NCBI GenBank assembly: GCA_030747575.1
Contig: JASLKI010000070.1
Coordinates: 1-13,110 of the forward strand
From: Verrucomicrobiota bacterium
GTDB taxonomy: Bacteria > Verrucomicrobiota > Verrucomicrobiia > Limisphaerales > UBA1096
Direction of reading: 5' to 3'
DNA length: 13,110 bases
The notes under the pieces were generated by a model, which was not told the origin of the DNA, ran no database searches, and saw only the letters and a list, made by a program, of their open reading frames with translations. The translations under genes were made by a program, and so were the position numbers. Below, in pieces: positions 1-6,509 of the stretch. Position 1 is the stretch's first letter; every line of letters begins with the position of its first letter.

Positions 1-1095
1 AAGGATGTTTACGTGGAGAAACCGGTAAGCCACTGCATTTGGGAGGGCCGCAAATCCATCGAGGCTGCCCGCAAGTACAAACGGATCGTGCAGGCCGGCA
101 CCCAACAACGCTCCGACCCGGCGCTCATTCACGCTGCGGAAGACATCCGCAAAGGCACGCTCGGTGCTGTCCAGTGGATTCACTCGTTGTGGTACCGCCA
201 CCGCGAGCCGATCGGCAAGGTCACCGGCCCCACCCCGATCCCCAAAGGCATCGATTACGACCTGTGGTGCGGTCCCGGTCCAAAGGGCCCGCTGATGCGG
301 AAGCGGCTACACTACGACTGGCACTGGATCTGGGACTTCGGCAACGGCGACATGGGAAACATCGCCCCGCACAACTCAGACGACATCCGCCATCTACTCG
401 GCATGACCGATGTGCCCAAGCGCGTCATGAGCGTCGGCGGCCGGTTCGGCTGGGATGACGACGGCGAAACACCCAACACCCACTTCGCGTTGTACGACTA
501 CAAGGTGCCGCTCGTGCTTGAGATTCGCGACATGCCGCACGACAAAGACAACCGCGGCCGGCGCGGCGTGTCCGTTTACCGGCGGTTCGGCAAAGGCGTG
601 AAGTTCACCAACATCGTCAAGTGCGAGAACGGCTTTTACAACGTCACCCGGGGAGGAGGCTTCTCCTTCGACAACGACGGCAAAAAGATCCGGCAGTTCA
701 AGGGCGACGGCGGCCGCAACCACGTCGCCAACTTCCTGAGCGCCGTGCGATCACGCAAATCCAGCGAGCTCAACGCAGACATCCTCGACGGCCACCTCGG
801 CGCCGTAATGATTCACCAGGCCAACGTCGCCCACCGCGTCGGGAAAGGATCCTCGGTTGATGAAATCCGCGAACAGGTGAACGGCCACTCGGAGGAAGGC
901 GTCGAGACGCTGAACCAGATGCTCAAACACCTCCACTCCAACGAGGTCGACCTGAAGAAGGACAAGCCGGTCCTGAGCCCATGGCTGACCTACAGCAACG
1001 AGAAGGAACGCTTCGTGGGCGCGCACGCCGAAAAGGCCAACAAGTACGTCAAGAACAACTACCGGGCCCCCTATGTCGTCCCGGAAAAAGTGTAG
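1..1095 (+). CDS. Gfo/Idh/MocA family oxidoreductase, 5'-truncated by window edge
   Basis: This is the C-terminal 364 codons of an NAD(P)-dependent sugar or cyclitol dehydrogenase-like protein; frame 1 is open from the first base, so the start and the Rossmann GxGxxG loop lie outside the window. The visible part opens with DVYVEKP, the family's EKP motif with the catalytic lysine, at residues 6-8 counted from base 1. TQQRSDP follows at about residue 33. A segment reading GNGDMGNIAPHNSDD keeps the His and Asp expected near the substrate site in the C-terminal alpha/beta domain. This subclass is common in PVC bacteria and is often Tat-exported, but the N-terminus cannot be checked. GC is high (41 of 60 bases in the line at 541). 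The gene converges on the broken minus-strand gene at 1105-1379. Substrate is unknown; the family call is secure. Confidence 0.9.
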   Translation, partial: KDVYVEKPVSHCIWEGRKSIEAARKYKRIVQAGTQQRSDPALIHAAEDIRKGTLGAVQWIHSLWYRHREPIGKVTGPTPIPKGIDYDLWCGPGPKGPLMRKRLHYDWHWIWDFGNGDMGNIAPHNSDDIRHLLGMTDVPKRVMSVGGRFGWDDDGETPNTHFALYDYKVPLVLEIRDMPHDKDNRGRRGVSVYRRFGKGVKFTNIVKCENGFYNVTRGGGFSFDNDGKKIRQFKGDGGRNHVANFLSAVRSRKSSELNADILDGHLGAVMIHQANVAHRVGKGSSVDEIREQVNGHSEEGVETLNQMLKHLHSNEVDLKKDKPVLSPWLTYSNEKERFVGAHAEKANKYVKNNYRAPYVVPEKV

Positions 1096-1104
1096 AACGA
1101 GCCA

Positions 1105-1379
1105 CTAGCCCTTTAAGACTTGCTCCTTACGAGACACTCCTTGTTGCCGCAGGATTATTTCGACGGCTTCTGGATTATCCAGCAACCTGTCTTCCATGCC
1201 CTCGGCGAACTGAAGGCGTCGTTCCTTTAAATCAGCAGCCTCGTTAAGTTCGCGTTCATTTCTGGTATGCGCTACCGGGGTTTCGTTGCCTCTGCTACGT
1301 CTTCCGCCTAGGCGCCAAACAAGCTCGAGATGAAAACGATAACAATTGCAAAAAGTAGGATGAGTCGCATTTTATACAT
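1105..1379 (-). pseudogene. Small exported or membrane protein gene with a frameshift
   Basis: Reading leftwards from the ATG at 1379, the first 23 codons give a signal peptide or membrane anchor (MRLILLFAIVIVFISSLFGA preceded by MYK), with AAGG a few bases upstream. This frame then meets TAG at 1308-1310 and again at 1272-1274. The frame shifted by one base is open through this region and continues as a hydrophilic, helix-rich tail (NERELNEAADLKERR, then FAEGMEDRLLDNPEAVEI and QQGVSRKEQVLKG) to TAG at 1105-1107. The shifted frame has no start codon of its own near its beginning. The span is 275 bp, one base short of a multiple of three, so a single lost base would restore a protein of about 91 residues. 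No heptameric slippery site is obvious, so decay or a sequencing/assembly error is preferred over programmed frameshifting. Family unknown. Confidence 0.5.
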
Positions 1380-1617
1380 AACCTTGAACCGAAAATAGTT
1401 AAAACTATCGCCTTCGAATAGTCTCAAACGGTATCAATGCCGTCGAAGCCACATTGATTTCCACAATAATGCGTAAAGACAGGAGATTTGGTTGAGTCTG
1501 ACAGATCACGAGCATGAACCGGAACATATTGGGGGGCGATAACTCGCCGACATCATGTTTTCCTTGGAAGTTCATGGATTCATGGGCATTGTTTGCTTAC
1601 CCATTTAAGGTTTAAAA

Positions 1618-2961
1618 ATGAAAAAAATTATAAATAACATTATGCTCCGCCTGCTCGGCACGGCGGCAATGCTAAGCATGACAACCGGTGTCATCGCGGC
1701 CCCAAAGAAACTGTTGGTGGTCACGGTGACCAAGGGGTTTCGGCACGGGTCCATTCCAACAGCTGAGAAGGTTTTGGCGCAGTTGGCGAAAAGTAGTGGC
1801 GATTTTGAGGTCGATTATGTCCGTAACGACGGGGACATGAAAACCAAGATGACCCTTGAATCGTTAAAGAAACTTGATGGTGTGATCTTCGCTAACACTA
1901 CGGGGGACCTACCTCTTCCTGACAGGGAGGCCTTTGTCCAGTGGATCAAGTCTGGGAAGGCATTTATCGGGATGCACAGTTGCAGTGATACATTCCATGG
2001 GTTTCCAGCCTTCGTGGATATGCTCGGAGGGGAGTTTCAAACACACGGAGCCCAGGCAACAGTCGAGTGCCTTAATCAGGATTTGAGCCATCCTGCCGTT
2101 CGGCATTTTGGTGAAAGCTTCACGATTCACGATGAGATTTATCTACTAAAAAGTTTTCACCGCAATCGTGTTCACGGGTTGCTGACTCTGGATAAGCATC
2201 CAAACAGCAAGATGCCCGGGGATTACCCTATTGCTTGGAGCAAAAAAGTGGGGAATGGCAGTATTTTCTATACATCGCTTGGCCATCGAAATGATGTTTG
2301 GGAGAATGAGAAATACCAAGCTCACGTTCTTGGTGGAATTCGCTGGGCATTAGGCCTGGTTAAGGGGGATTCCGAACCTCAGGACACCCGTTATCGTGTC
2401 AGTCAGGAGGAGAAAAAGGAGGGTTTTAAATCTCTCTTTAACGGGGTGGACCTTGACGGTTGGAAACTTCGAAATCCTGACGGTCTCAAGAGCTGGAGCG
2501 CGCAAAACGGTATGCTGGTAAATCAAATCCCCAAGGGCAAACATGGCACCGACATTGTTTCCAATTCGAAGTTCCGCGACTTTGTTGTCCGCTACGAATA
2601 CATGATTCCCGCGGGCAGCAACAGTGGTTTCTACCTCAGAGGTCGACATGAGATCCAAATCTTAGATGACTACAAGAATGGCAAACTGAACTCGGGTGGC
2701 AATGGTGGTATTTACAGTTTTTCCGCACCATCAAAATTTGTTTCCCGCAAACCAGGTCAATGGCAGACCGCCGAGGCCACCATCCGTGGTGATCTTGTCA
2801 CCGTAATGCTCAACGGGGTCAAAATACATGACAACCTAAAGGTGGACCGGAGTACTGGTGGTCATTTGGATGAGAATGTGGACCAACCAGGGCCGGTCAT
2901 GTTGCAGGGCGATCACGGGGCAATTGCCTTTAGAAAGATTCGGATTAAGCCGCTGCAATAA
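1618..2961 (+). CDS. Secreted ThuA domain - DUF1080 (3-keto-disaccharide hydrolase) fusion
   Basis: This 447-residue protein has a signal peptide (MKKIINN..., cleavage after about residue 28, VIAA|PK). Residues 30-245 form a ThuA domain, a class I glutamine-amidotransferase-like fold: KGFRHGS at 39-45, IGMHSCSD at 117-124, HDEIYLL at 171-177 and a GNGSIFYTSLGH strand at 212-223. Residues 268-447 form a DUF1080 domain, a concanavalin-like jelly roll now associated with 3-keto-glycoside hydrolysis: SLFNGVDLDGW at 272-282, NSGFYLRG at 335-342, EIQILD at 345-350 and the closing LQGDHGAIAFRKIRIKP at 429-445. AAGG lies 7 bp before the ATG. The sulfatase follows after 37 bp, so the two are probably co-transcribed. 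By family, the protein should act on oxidised (3-keto) sugars in the periplasm or outside; the exact substrate is not visible. Confidence 0.93.
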   Translation: MKKIINNIMLRLLGTAAMLSMTTGVIAAPKKLLVVTVTKGFRHGSIPTAEKVLAQLAKSSGDFEVDYVRNDGDMKTKMTLESLKKLDGVIFANTTGDLPLPDREAFVQWIKSGKAFIGMHSCSDTFHGFPAFVDMLGGEFQTHGAQATVECLNQDLSHPAVRHFGESFTIHDEIYLLKSFHRNRVHGLLTLDKHPNSKMPGDYPIAWSKKVGNGSIFYTSLGHRNDVWENEKYQAHVLGGIRWALGLVKGDSEPQDTRYRVSQEEKKEGFKSLFNGVDLDGWKLRNPDGLKSWSAQNGMLVNQIPKGKHGTDIVSNSKFRDFVVRYEYMIPAGSNSGFYLRGRHEIQILDDYKNGKLNSGGNGGIYSFSAPSKFVSRKPGQWQTAEATIRGDLVTVMLNGVKIHDNLKVDRSTGGHLDENVDQPGPVMLQGDHGAIAFRKIRIKPLQ

Positions 2962-2977
2962 TACAAGCTTTTCAGTG

Positions 2978-2984
2978 AAAGGAG
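2978..2984 (+). promoter_or_regulatory. Shine-Dalgarno sequence of the sulfatase gene
   Basis: AAAGGAG lies between the ThuA-DUF1080 stop and the sulfatase. It is 14 bp before the ATG at 2999 but 8 bp before an in-frame TTG at 2993, so translation may begin at the TTG, adding only two residues. Either choice excludes the long upstream extension that overlaps the preceding gene. Confidence 0.6.
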
Positions 2985-2998
2985 TATTGCTTTTGGCA

Positions 2999-4360
2999 AT
3001 GTTTGCTCTTAACACAAAACAATTCACGATCCGATTATTCCTTTTGATAATTGCGTGTTTCCTGGTGTCCATTGCCGAGGGAACTGCAAAAACAAAGAAG
3101 CATTTCAATGTTATCCTTATAATGGCGGACGATTCGGCCGTTGATAACTATGGTTGCTACGGCAGTACCTTCTTTAAAACCCCCCGATTGGATGCACTGG
3201 CGCGTACTGGAGCCAAGTTCAACCACTGCTATTCCGAGCCGGTTTGTACTCCCAGTCGGGTGAAGATAATGACCGGCCGCGACGGCATCCGGAATTACGT
3301 TCAATTCGGAACCCTGGATAGGGATGAAATCACCTTCGGGACGATGATGAAGCAGGCTGGCTACGCCACGGCTATTGCGGGCAAGTGGCAGCTTCACGGA
3401 GGCAATCGTGGCACCCTTGCCCCTGCATGCGGCTTTGATACCTATTGTCTATGGAATTACCCCGGGACCGAGCGTTCGCGTTATTGGAATCCGAGCATTA
3501 TGCAGGACGGGAAATTGCTGCAGACAGGCAAAGATGACTACGGCCCCGACATATTCACCAACTTCCTCATCGATTTTATAGGGAAGAACAAGAATAAACC
3601 TTTCTTTGCCTACTACCCCATGGTGCTCGTTCACTCCCCCTTCCCCAAGTCACCCGATAATGTCGGCACTGATGGCAAAACCGCACAAGCCAAAGGTGAG
3701 GCGCTGGAGAATTTTAAAGGCATGACCCTCTACGCTGACAAACTTGTTGGCAAAATCGTTGACGCGCTTGAAAGCCATGGTCTTAGGGAAAACACGGTTG
3801 TCATTTTCACAACCGACAATGGCACTCACCGCAGCCTCACTTATCCTTTCGGAAAGGAGCAACGCACCGGGGAAAAAGCTTTCGCCACCGAGGGCGGGTC
3901 TCATTCACCGTTGATCATAAGCTGCCCGGGCACTGTCCCTACTGGTGTTGTGAGTGATGACTTGGTTGATTTTTCGGACATGATGCCGACGATTGCTGGA
4001 ATCACCGGGGCCAAATTACCCAATGTCGAACTTGATGGCCGCAGTTTCTGGCCACAGTGTCTCGGCCAAACCGGCAATCCCAGGAAGTGGATTTTTCAGT
4101 ACTATTATCCAAAGTTCGTTCAAGCTGCCAAGAATCACGGCCAGGGCATCAATGGATTGGAAATTGTCTGGGCCCAAAATCAACACTTCAAGCTGTACCG
4201 GGATGGGGCACTTTACGCAACAAGCGATCGCCATGAAGAAACGCCGATCAATCCCGGTGGGGACAAAGAGGCTGATGCAGCACGAACACTTCTCAAGGGT
4301 GCGCTTGACTCCATGCCTTCGAGGGCCAGGAAACTTCAGCCAAAGAAGATAAAAAGTTAA
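2999..4360 (+). CDS. Secreted type I (formylglycine) sulfatase
   Basis: This 453-residue arylsulfatase-family enzyme (S1 type) has an N-terminal signal segment (hydrophobic residues 11-25, SIAEGTA). The metal-binding MADD is at 42-45. The sulfatase signature CTPSR is at 83-87, with Cys83 the residue converted to formylglycine and Arg87 its partner; MTGR follows at 91-94. Further active-site candidates are GKW at 128-130, VHSPF at 211-215 and TDNG at 272-275, which supplies the Asp-Asn calcium ligands. Length is normal for the family. It would hydrolyse sulfate esters, probably on glycans given the ThuA-DUF1080 gene 37 bp upstream. An anaerobic or aerobic formylglycine-maturing enzyme must be encoded elsewhere. 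The start is chosen from the signal peptide and upstream AAAGGAG; TTG at 2993 is an alternative. The open frame reaches back to 2858, but that stretch overlaps the previous gene and is not protein-like. Confidence 0.93.
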   Translation: MFALNTKQFTIRLFLLIIACFLVSIAEGTAKTKKHFNVILIMADDSAVDNYGCYGSTFFKTPRLDALARTGAKFNHCYSEPVCTPSRVKIMTGRDGIRNYVQFGTLDRDEITFGTMMKQAGYATAIAGKWQLHGGNRGTLAPACGFDTYCLWNYPGTERSRYWNPSIMQDGKLLQTGKDDYGPDIFTNFLIDFIGKNKNKPFFAYYPMVLVHSPFPKSPDNVGTDGKTAQAKGEALENFKGMTLYADKLVGKIVDALESHGLRENTVVIFTTDNGTHRSLTYPFGKEQRTGEKAFATEGGSHSPLIISCPGTVPTGVVSDDLVDFSDMMPTIAGITGAKLPNVELDGRSFWPQCLGQTGNPRKWIFQYYYPKFVQAAKNHGQGINGLEIVWAQNQHFKLYRDGALYATSDRHEETPINPGGDKEADAARTLLKGALDSMPSRARKLQPKKIKS

Positions 4361-4510
4361 CTGTCCTACCCCTACGCAAACACGACGGTAAGACGGGTAA
4401 AGAATTAAAATCTGAAGGGAAATGAAACACCTCCTAAACACAGCAATCAGAGTTAGAGGGGTCGTTCATTCGGCTTGCAAGGTTCGCCCAAAACTGCATT
4501 ATTGTCTTAC

Positions 4511-5344
4511 ATGATTTCGGTATCTCCCATTATTGGAACGCTCCTGACGGGTCTATTGTTACTTGGCTCAACCACCTGCAATCTCGTCGCACACGATGGA
4601 GAAGATGATAAATACAAATCAAAAAACGCCAAACTTCAGCGTGTCTTAATTTTCTCAAAAACAGCCTGGTATCGTCATCCGGCTTTGCCTGAGCTTAACG
4701 GGTTTCTCGTTCGACTCGGAGCCAAGCATAATATCCAAATGGACGTCACAGAATCGCCGGAAGATTTCAGTCGATTGAATAACTACCAAGCGATTATTTT
4801 CAGCAGCACCACCGACATCGGTAAAACGCTCAATGAACAACAGCGAAAGCAGTTGAAAGACTGGTATCACGCAGGTGGAGGAATCATGGGGCTACACGCC
4901 GCTGCAGTACACCACAACACTTGGCCATGGTGGACGGAACTGGTTGGGTGCGGCTTCAATAGCGACTCGGAATTTGTGAAAGCCAAGCTGATCGTGGATA
5001 AGAAAAATAAAAATCATCCAGCTGTAAAAGGCTTTGGCCCCACATTTGATTACACCGCCGACTGGACAAACCACGACAAGTCGGTCACCGGTCTGTCCGG
5101 TGTAAGAGTCCTGCTACGAGTCGATGAAAAGTCTTACGATCCTGTTCGTGATGCTTTTAAAACCCGCGGGGGGAAGCCCATGGGTATAGATCATCCGGTC
5201 AGCTGGATTCGGGAATTCGAAGGTGGTCGTTTTTTCTACACCGAACTAGGACATGAAGTGAAATCTTTGGACACCAAGTTCGGTCACCAACATCTCATTG
5301 AAGGGCTGCACTGGATCATTGAATCAAACAGCAAAAATAAATAG
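4511..5344 (+). CDS. Secreted stand-alone ThuA-domain protein
   Basis: This 277-residue protein begins with a hydrophobic export segment (IIGTLLTGLLLLGS at 7-20). A Cys at 23 sits in STTC, which is not a convincing lipobox, so cleavage near VA|HD at 27-28 is more likely. The rest is a ThuA domain: VLIFSKTAWYRHPALPE at 45-61, IIFSSTTDIG at 95-104, GGGIMGLHAAAVHH at 122-135, DHPVSWIREFEGGRFFYTELGH at 227-248 in two blocks, and a closing EGLHWII. The DE-x-Y segment seen in the upstream ThuA domain is replaced here by DWTNHDKS (184-191), so the two ThuA modules are probably not equivalent in activity. The start is uncertain: ATG 4511 lacks a clear Shine-Dalgarno sequence, and an in-frame TTG lies at 4475. 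It belongs to the sugar cluster, with 150 bp after the sulfatase. ThuA is linked to trehalose/3-keto-sugar use; the substrate here is unknown. Confidence 0.88.
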   Translation: MISVSPIIGTLLTGLLLLGSTTCNLVAHDGEDDKYKSKNAKLQRVLIFSKTAWYRHPALPELNGFLVRLGAKHNIQMDVTESPEDFSRLNNYQAIIFSSTTDIGKTLNEQQRKQLKDWYHAGGGIMGLHAAAVHHNTWPWWTELVGCGFNSDSEFVKAKLIVDKKNKNHPAVKGFGPTFDYTADWTNHDKSVTGLSGVRVLLRVDEKSYDPVRDAFKTRGGKPMGIDHPVSWIREFEGGRFFYTELGHEVKSLDTKFGHQHLIEGLHWIIESNSKNK

Positions 5345-5480
5345 AACGGACAATGACTTGCGTGTTTGATTATTGGAGAATAGTGGGAGCAGATATAAAC
5401 GCCACTTATAATTAGAGCAACCCACTCCACCCATTGGCTATGTGGGACAGGGACTCAATCAGTTTAACCGCAGGTTTTCT

Positions 5481-5498
5481 TGCGCTTGGCCAAGCGCA
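5481..5498. repeat. Perfect 18-bp palindrome
   Basis: TGCGCTTGGCCAAGCGCA reads the same on both strands. It sits 5 bp beyond the stop codon of the DUF1501 remnant. It could fold with a GGCC loop, but there is no U-tract on either strand, so a standard intrinsic terminator is unlikely. An operator or a scar of rearrangement is possible. The inner 10-mer CTTGGCCAAG also occurs inside two coding regions (about 9783 and 10315), where it encodes Leu-Gly-Gln-Ala, so recurrence of the core alone means little. Confidence 0.7.
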
Positions 5499-5503
5499 GT
5501 GAT

Positions 5504-5581
5504 TTAAGCAAGAATCTTGGTCGCGGCTTCGCCATAGACATCGGTCAGGCGGTAGTGCCTGCCGGCATGCTCGAACGTCAA
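5504..5581 (-). pseudogene. C-terminal remnant of a DUF1501 gene
   Basis: Reading leftwards from 5581, 25 codons give LTFEHAGRHYRLTDVYGEAA then TKILA and a TAA at 5504-5506. The pattern 'LTF..(A)GR..RLTDV.G' at the extreme C-terminus is characteristic of DUF1501 proteins, which are secreted, sulfatase-fold-like and abundant in Planctomycetes and Verrucomicrobia, usually next to a DUF1549/DUF1553 cytochrome gene. The frame upstream of 5581 (TCTTCCCGGTTGTGGAAC...) no longer resembles the family, and the rest of the gene of about 450 codons is absent because the cytochrome b gene begins nearby. This is therefore a truncated remnant, probably left by a deletion or insertion at this junction. Recognition rests on a short motif recalled from the family. 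Confidence 0.6.
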
Positions 5582-5682
5582 CGTGGGTGGCCTGTTCCAC
5601 AACCGGGAAGAAGCCAGTTGTAAGACCGATGAGAAGTCTCCGAGTCAGCAGCGGGAAGTCGCTAGAACCAAGAATCTTGCGC

Positions 5683-6294
5683 TTAAGAACAGAGTGCTTT
5701 GCGGCGGATGACGAGGTACACGTGGATCATGACCGCGAGTGTCAGCGCGAGGCTGCTGTATTGGTGCAGACAGAGCAGTGTCTCCTGTCCGTGGGTGCCG
5801 AAGATCGGAAACATACCGAGCACCATCGAGAGGCTCACCGGCACCACGAGGGCCATCGCCAGCCAGAAGGTCAGTTTCCAGCCAAGGTTCACCGTGTCAA
5901 CCTTGGCTGTTTTTCTCAAGCATAGTAGGCTGGCCAATCCGCGCCGGTCGTTCTCGTTCAGGCCGCATTGGTAGCTCCAAGCGACCAACATCACTCCGGC
6001 GCTGATGACGAATACCGGGGCGAGTCCAACGTGCACCATGAGGGTGTAGCCGTGGATCGCCTCGCCAAGCAGCAGGCGACCGCCAAAGCCAGTGACGAAT
6101 AGAATGACCAGACTTCCAAAAGCCACTGCGCAGGCCAAGGTGGATAGTTTGCCCACGCAGCAACCCGACGAGGGACGGCCACCGGCATCCGGCGCGTCCC
6201 GCTTAGCCAAGAGCGAGCTGGGAGACGCAATCCAATGTACCACGATCCCTGCGAGAACGAGGCTCAGGCTCACCCATGAAATGGTTTGAAACAT
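5683..6294 (-). CDS. Cytochrome b-like multi-pass membrane protein
   Basis: This 203-residue protein has about five hydrophobic segments: 4-24, 50-72, 83-106, 141-161 and 175-196. Histidines lie in or beside the membrane spans: His20, His81 and His88 (HGYTLMVHVG), then His177 and His191 (LHQYSS...AVMIHVYL). The spacing of paired histidines on separate helices fits b-type haem ligation, as in the small cytochrome b subunits of formate dehydrogenase-gamma/b561-type complexes. It lies downstream of the heptahaem cytochrome c gene on the same strand, 215 bp away, so the likely role is quinol or quinone-linked electron exchange with that protein. Cys45-Cys46 in the loop and the 'CLRK' loop are unexplained. 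No Shine-Dalgarno sequence is visible before the ATG at 6294. The membrane topology is clear; haem binding is inferred from the histidines. Confidence 0.72.
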   Translation of the reverse strand: MFQTISWVSLSLVLAGIVVHWIASPSSLLAKRDAPDAGGRPSSGCCVGKLSTLACAVAFGSLVILFVTGFGGRLLLGEAIHGYTLMVHVGLAPVFVISAGVMLVAWSYQCGLNENDRRGLASLLCLRKTAKVDTVNLGWKLTFWLAMALVVPVSLSMVLGMFPIFGTHGQETLLCLHQYSSLALTLAVMIHVYLVIRRKALCS

Positions 6295-6300
6295 GATTTA

Positions 6301-6337
6301 GAGTTTCAAGTTTTCAGTTTTCAGTTTCAAGTGGGAT
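6301..6337. repeat. Short tandem TTTTCAG/TTTCAAG repeat upstream of the cytochrome b gene
   Basis: Four near-identical units follow one another (TTTCAAG, TTTTCAG, TTTTCAG, TTTCAAG) and end in TGGGAT. A related copy of the last part, TTTCAAGTTGGGAT, occurs at 6482-6495. The two copies bracket the hairpin at 6403-6425. No coding sense is visible; it is probably an intergenic repeat. Confidence 0.5.
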
Positions 6338-6402
6338 TCAATTATAGTGAAACAGGTTCCGTCTTGCATCGTTCATTATGAAACGCGTTCTCCCTCTCTC
6401 CA

Positions 6403-6425
6403 CCCCTCTCCCGTTGGGAGAGGGG
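6403..6425. repeat. REP-like hairpin (10-bp perfect stem)
   Basis: CCCCTCTCCC, a GTT loop and GGGAGAGGGG form a perfect 10-bp stem. It lies between the cytochrome c stop (6510) and the cytochrome b start (6294). There is no run of T after it in the minus-strand transcript, so it is not a standard Rho-independent terminator. Pyrimidine-rich hairpins of this kind are often dispersed intergenic repeats; it might also stabilise the upstream cytochrome c message or tune expression of the two genes. Confidence 0.6.
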
Positions 6426-6509
6426 GGTCGCAGCGGTCGCGCCAACACTGTGAAGTGTAGTTCTCGGTGCTGGATTTTCTGTTTCAAGTTGGGATACGGA
6501 TTTCACGGA

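Larger units (their letters stand above)
5345..5682. other. Gene-free junction between the plus- and minus-strand blocks
   Basis: No intact gene is visible on either strand. The stretch separates the convergent ThuA (+) and cytochrome b (-) genes. It holds the DUF1501 tail (5504-5581), the perfect palindrome at 5481-5498 and two copies of CAAGAATCTTG (5509-5519 and 5669-5679). No U-tract terminator was found for either flanking gene. The remaining 5582-5668 segment has no recognisable coding content; it could be a dispersed repeat, which a genome self-search would show. Confidence 0.6.

Noticed and set aside
1300..1325. Programmed -1 frameshifting in the small minus-strand gene
   Set aside because: The sequence before the first TAG has no X-XXY-YYZ heptamer and no obvious downstream structure.
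2858..2998. N-terminal extension of the sulfatase frame overlapping the ThuA-DUF1080 gene
   Set aside because: It runs inside the end of the previous gene, has no protein-like composition, and would bury the signal peptide; a Shine-Dalgarno sequence lies at 2978-2984.
6403..6425. Hairpin as an intrinsic terminator for the cytochrome c gene
   Set aside because: No T-run follows it in the direction of transcription, and it is 85 bp beyond the stop.
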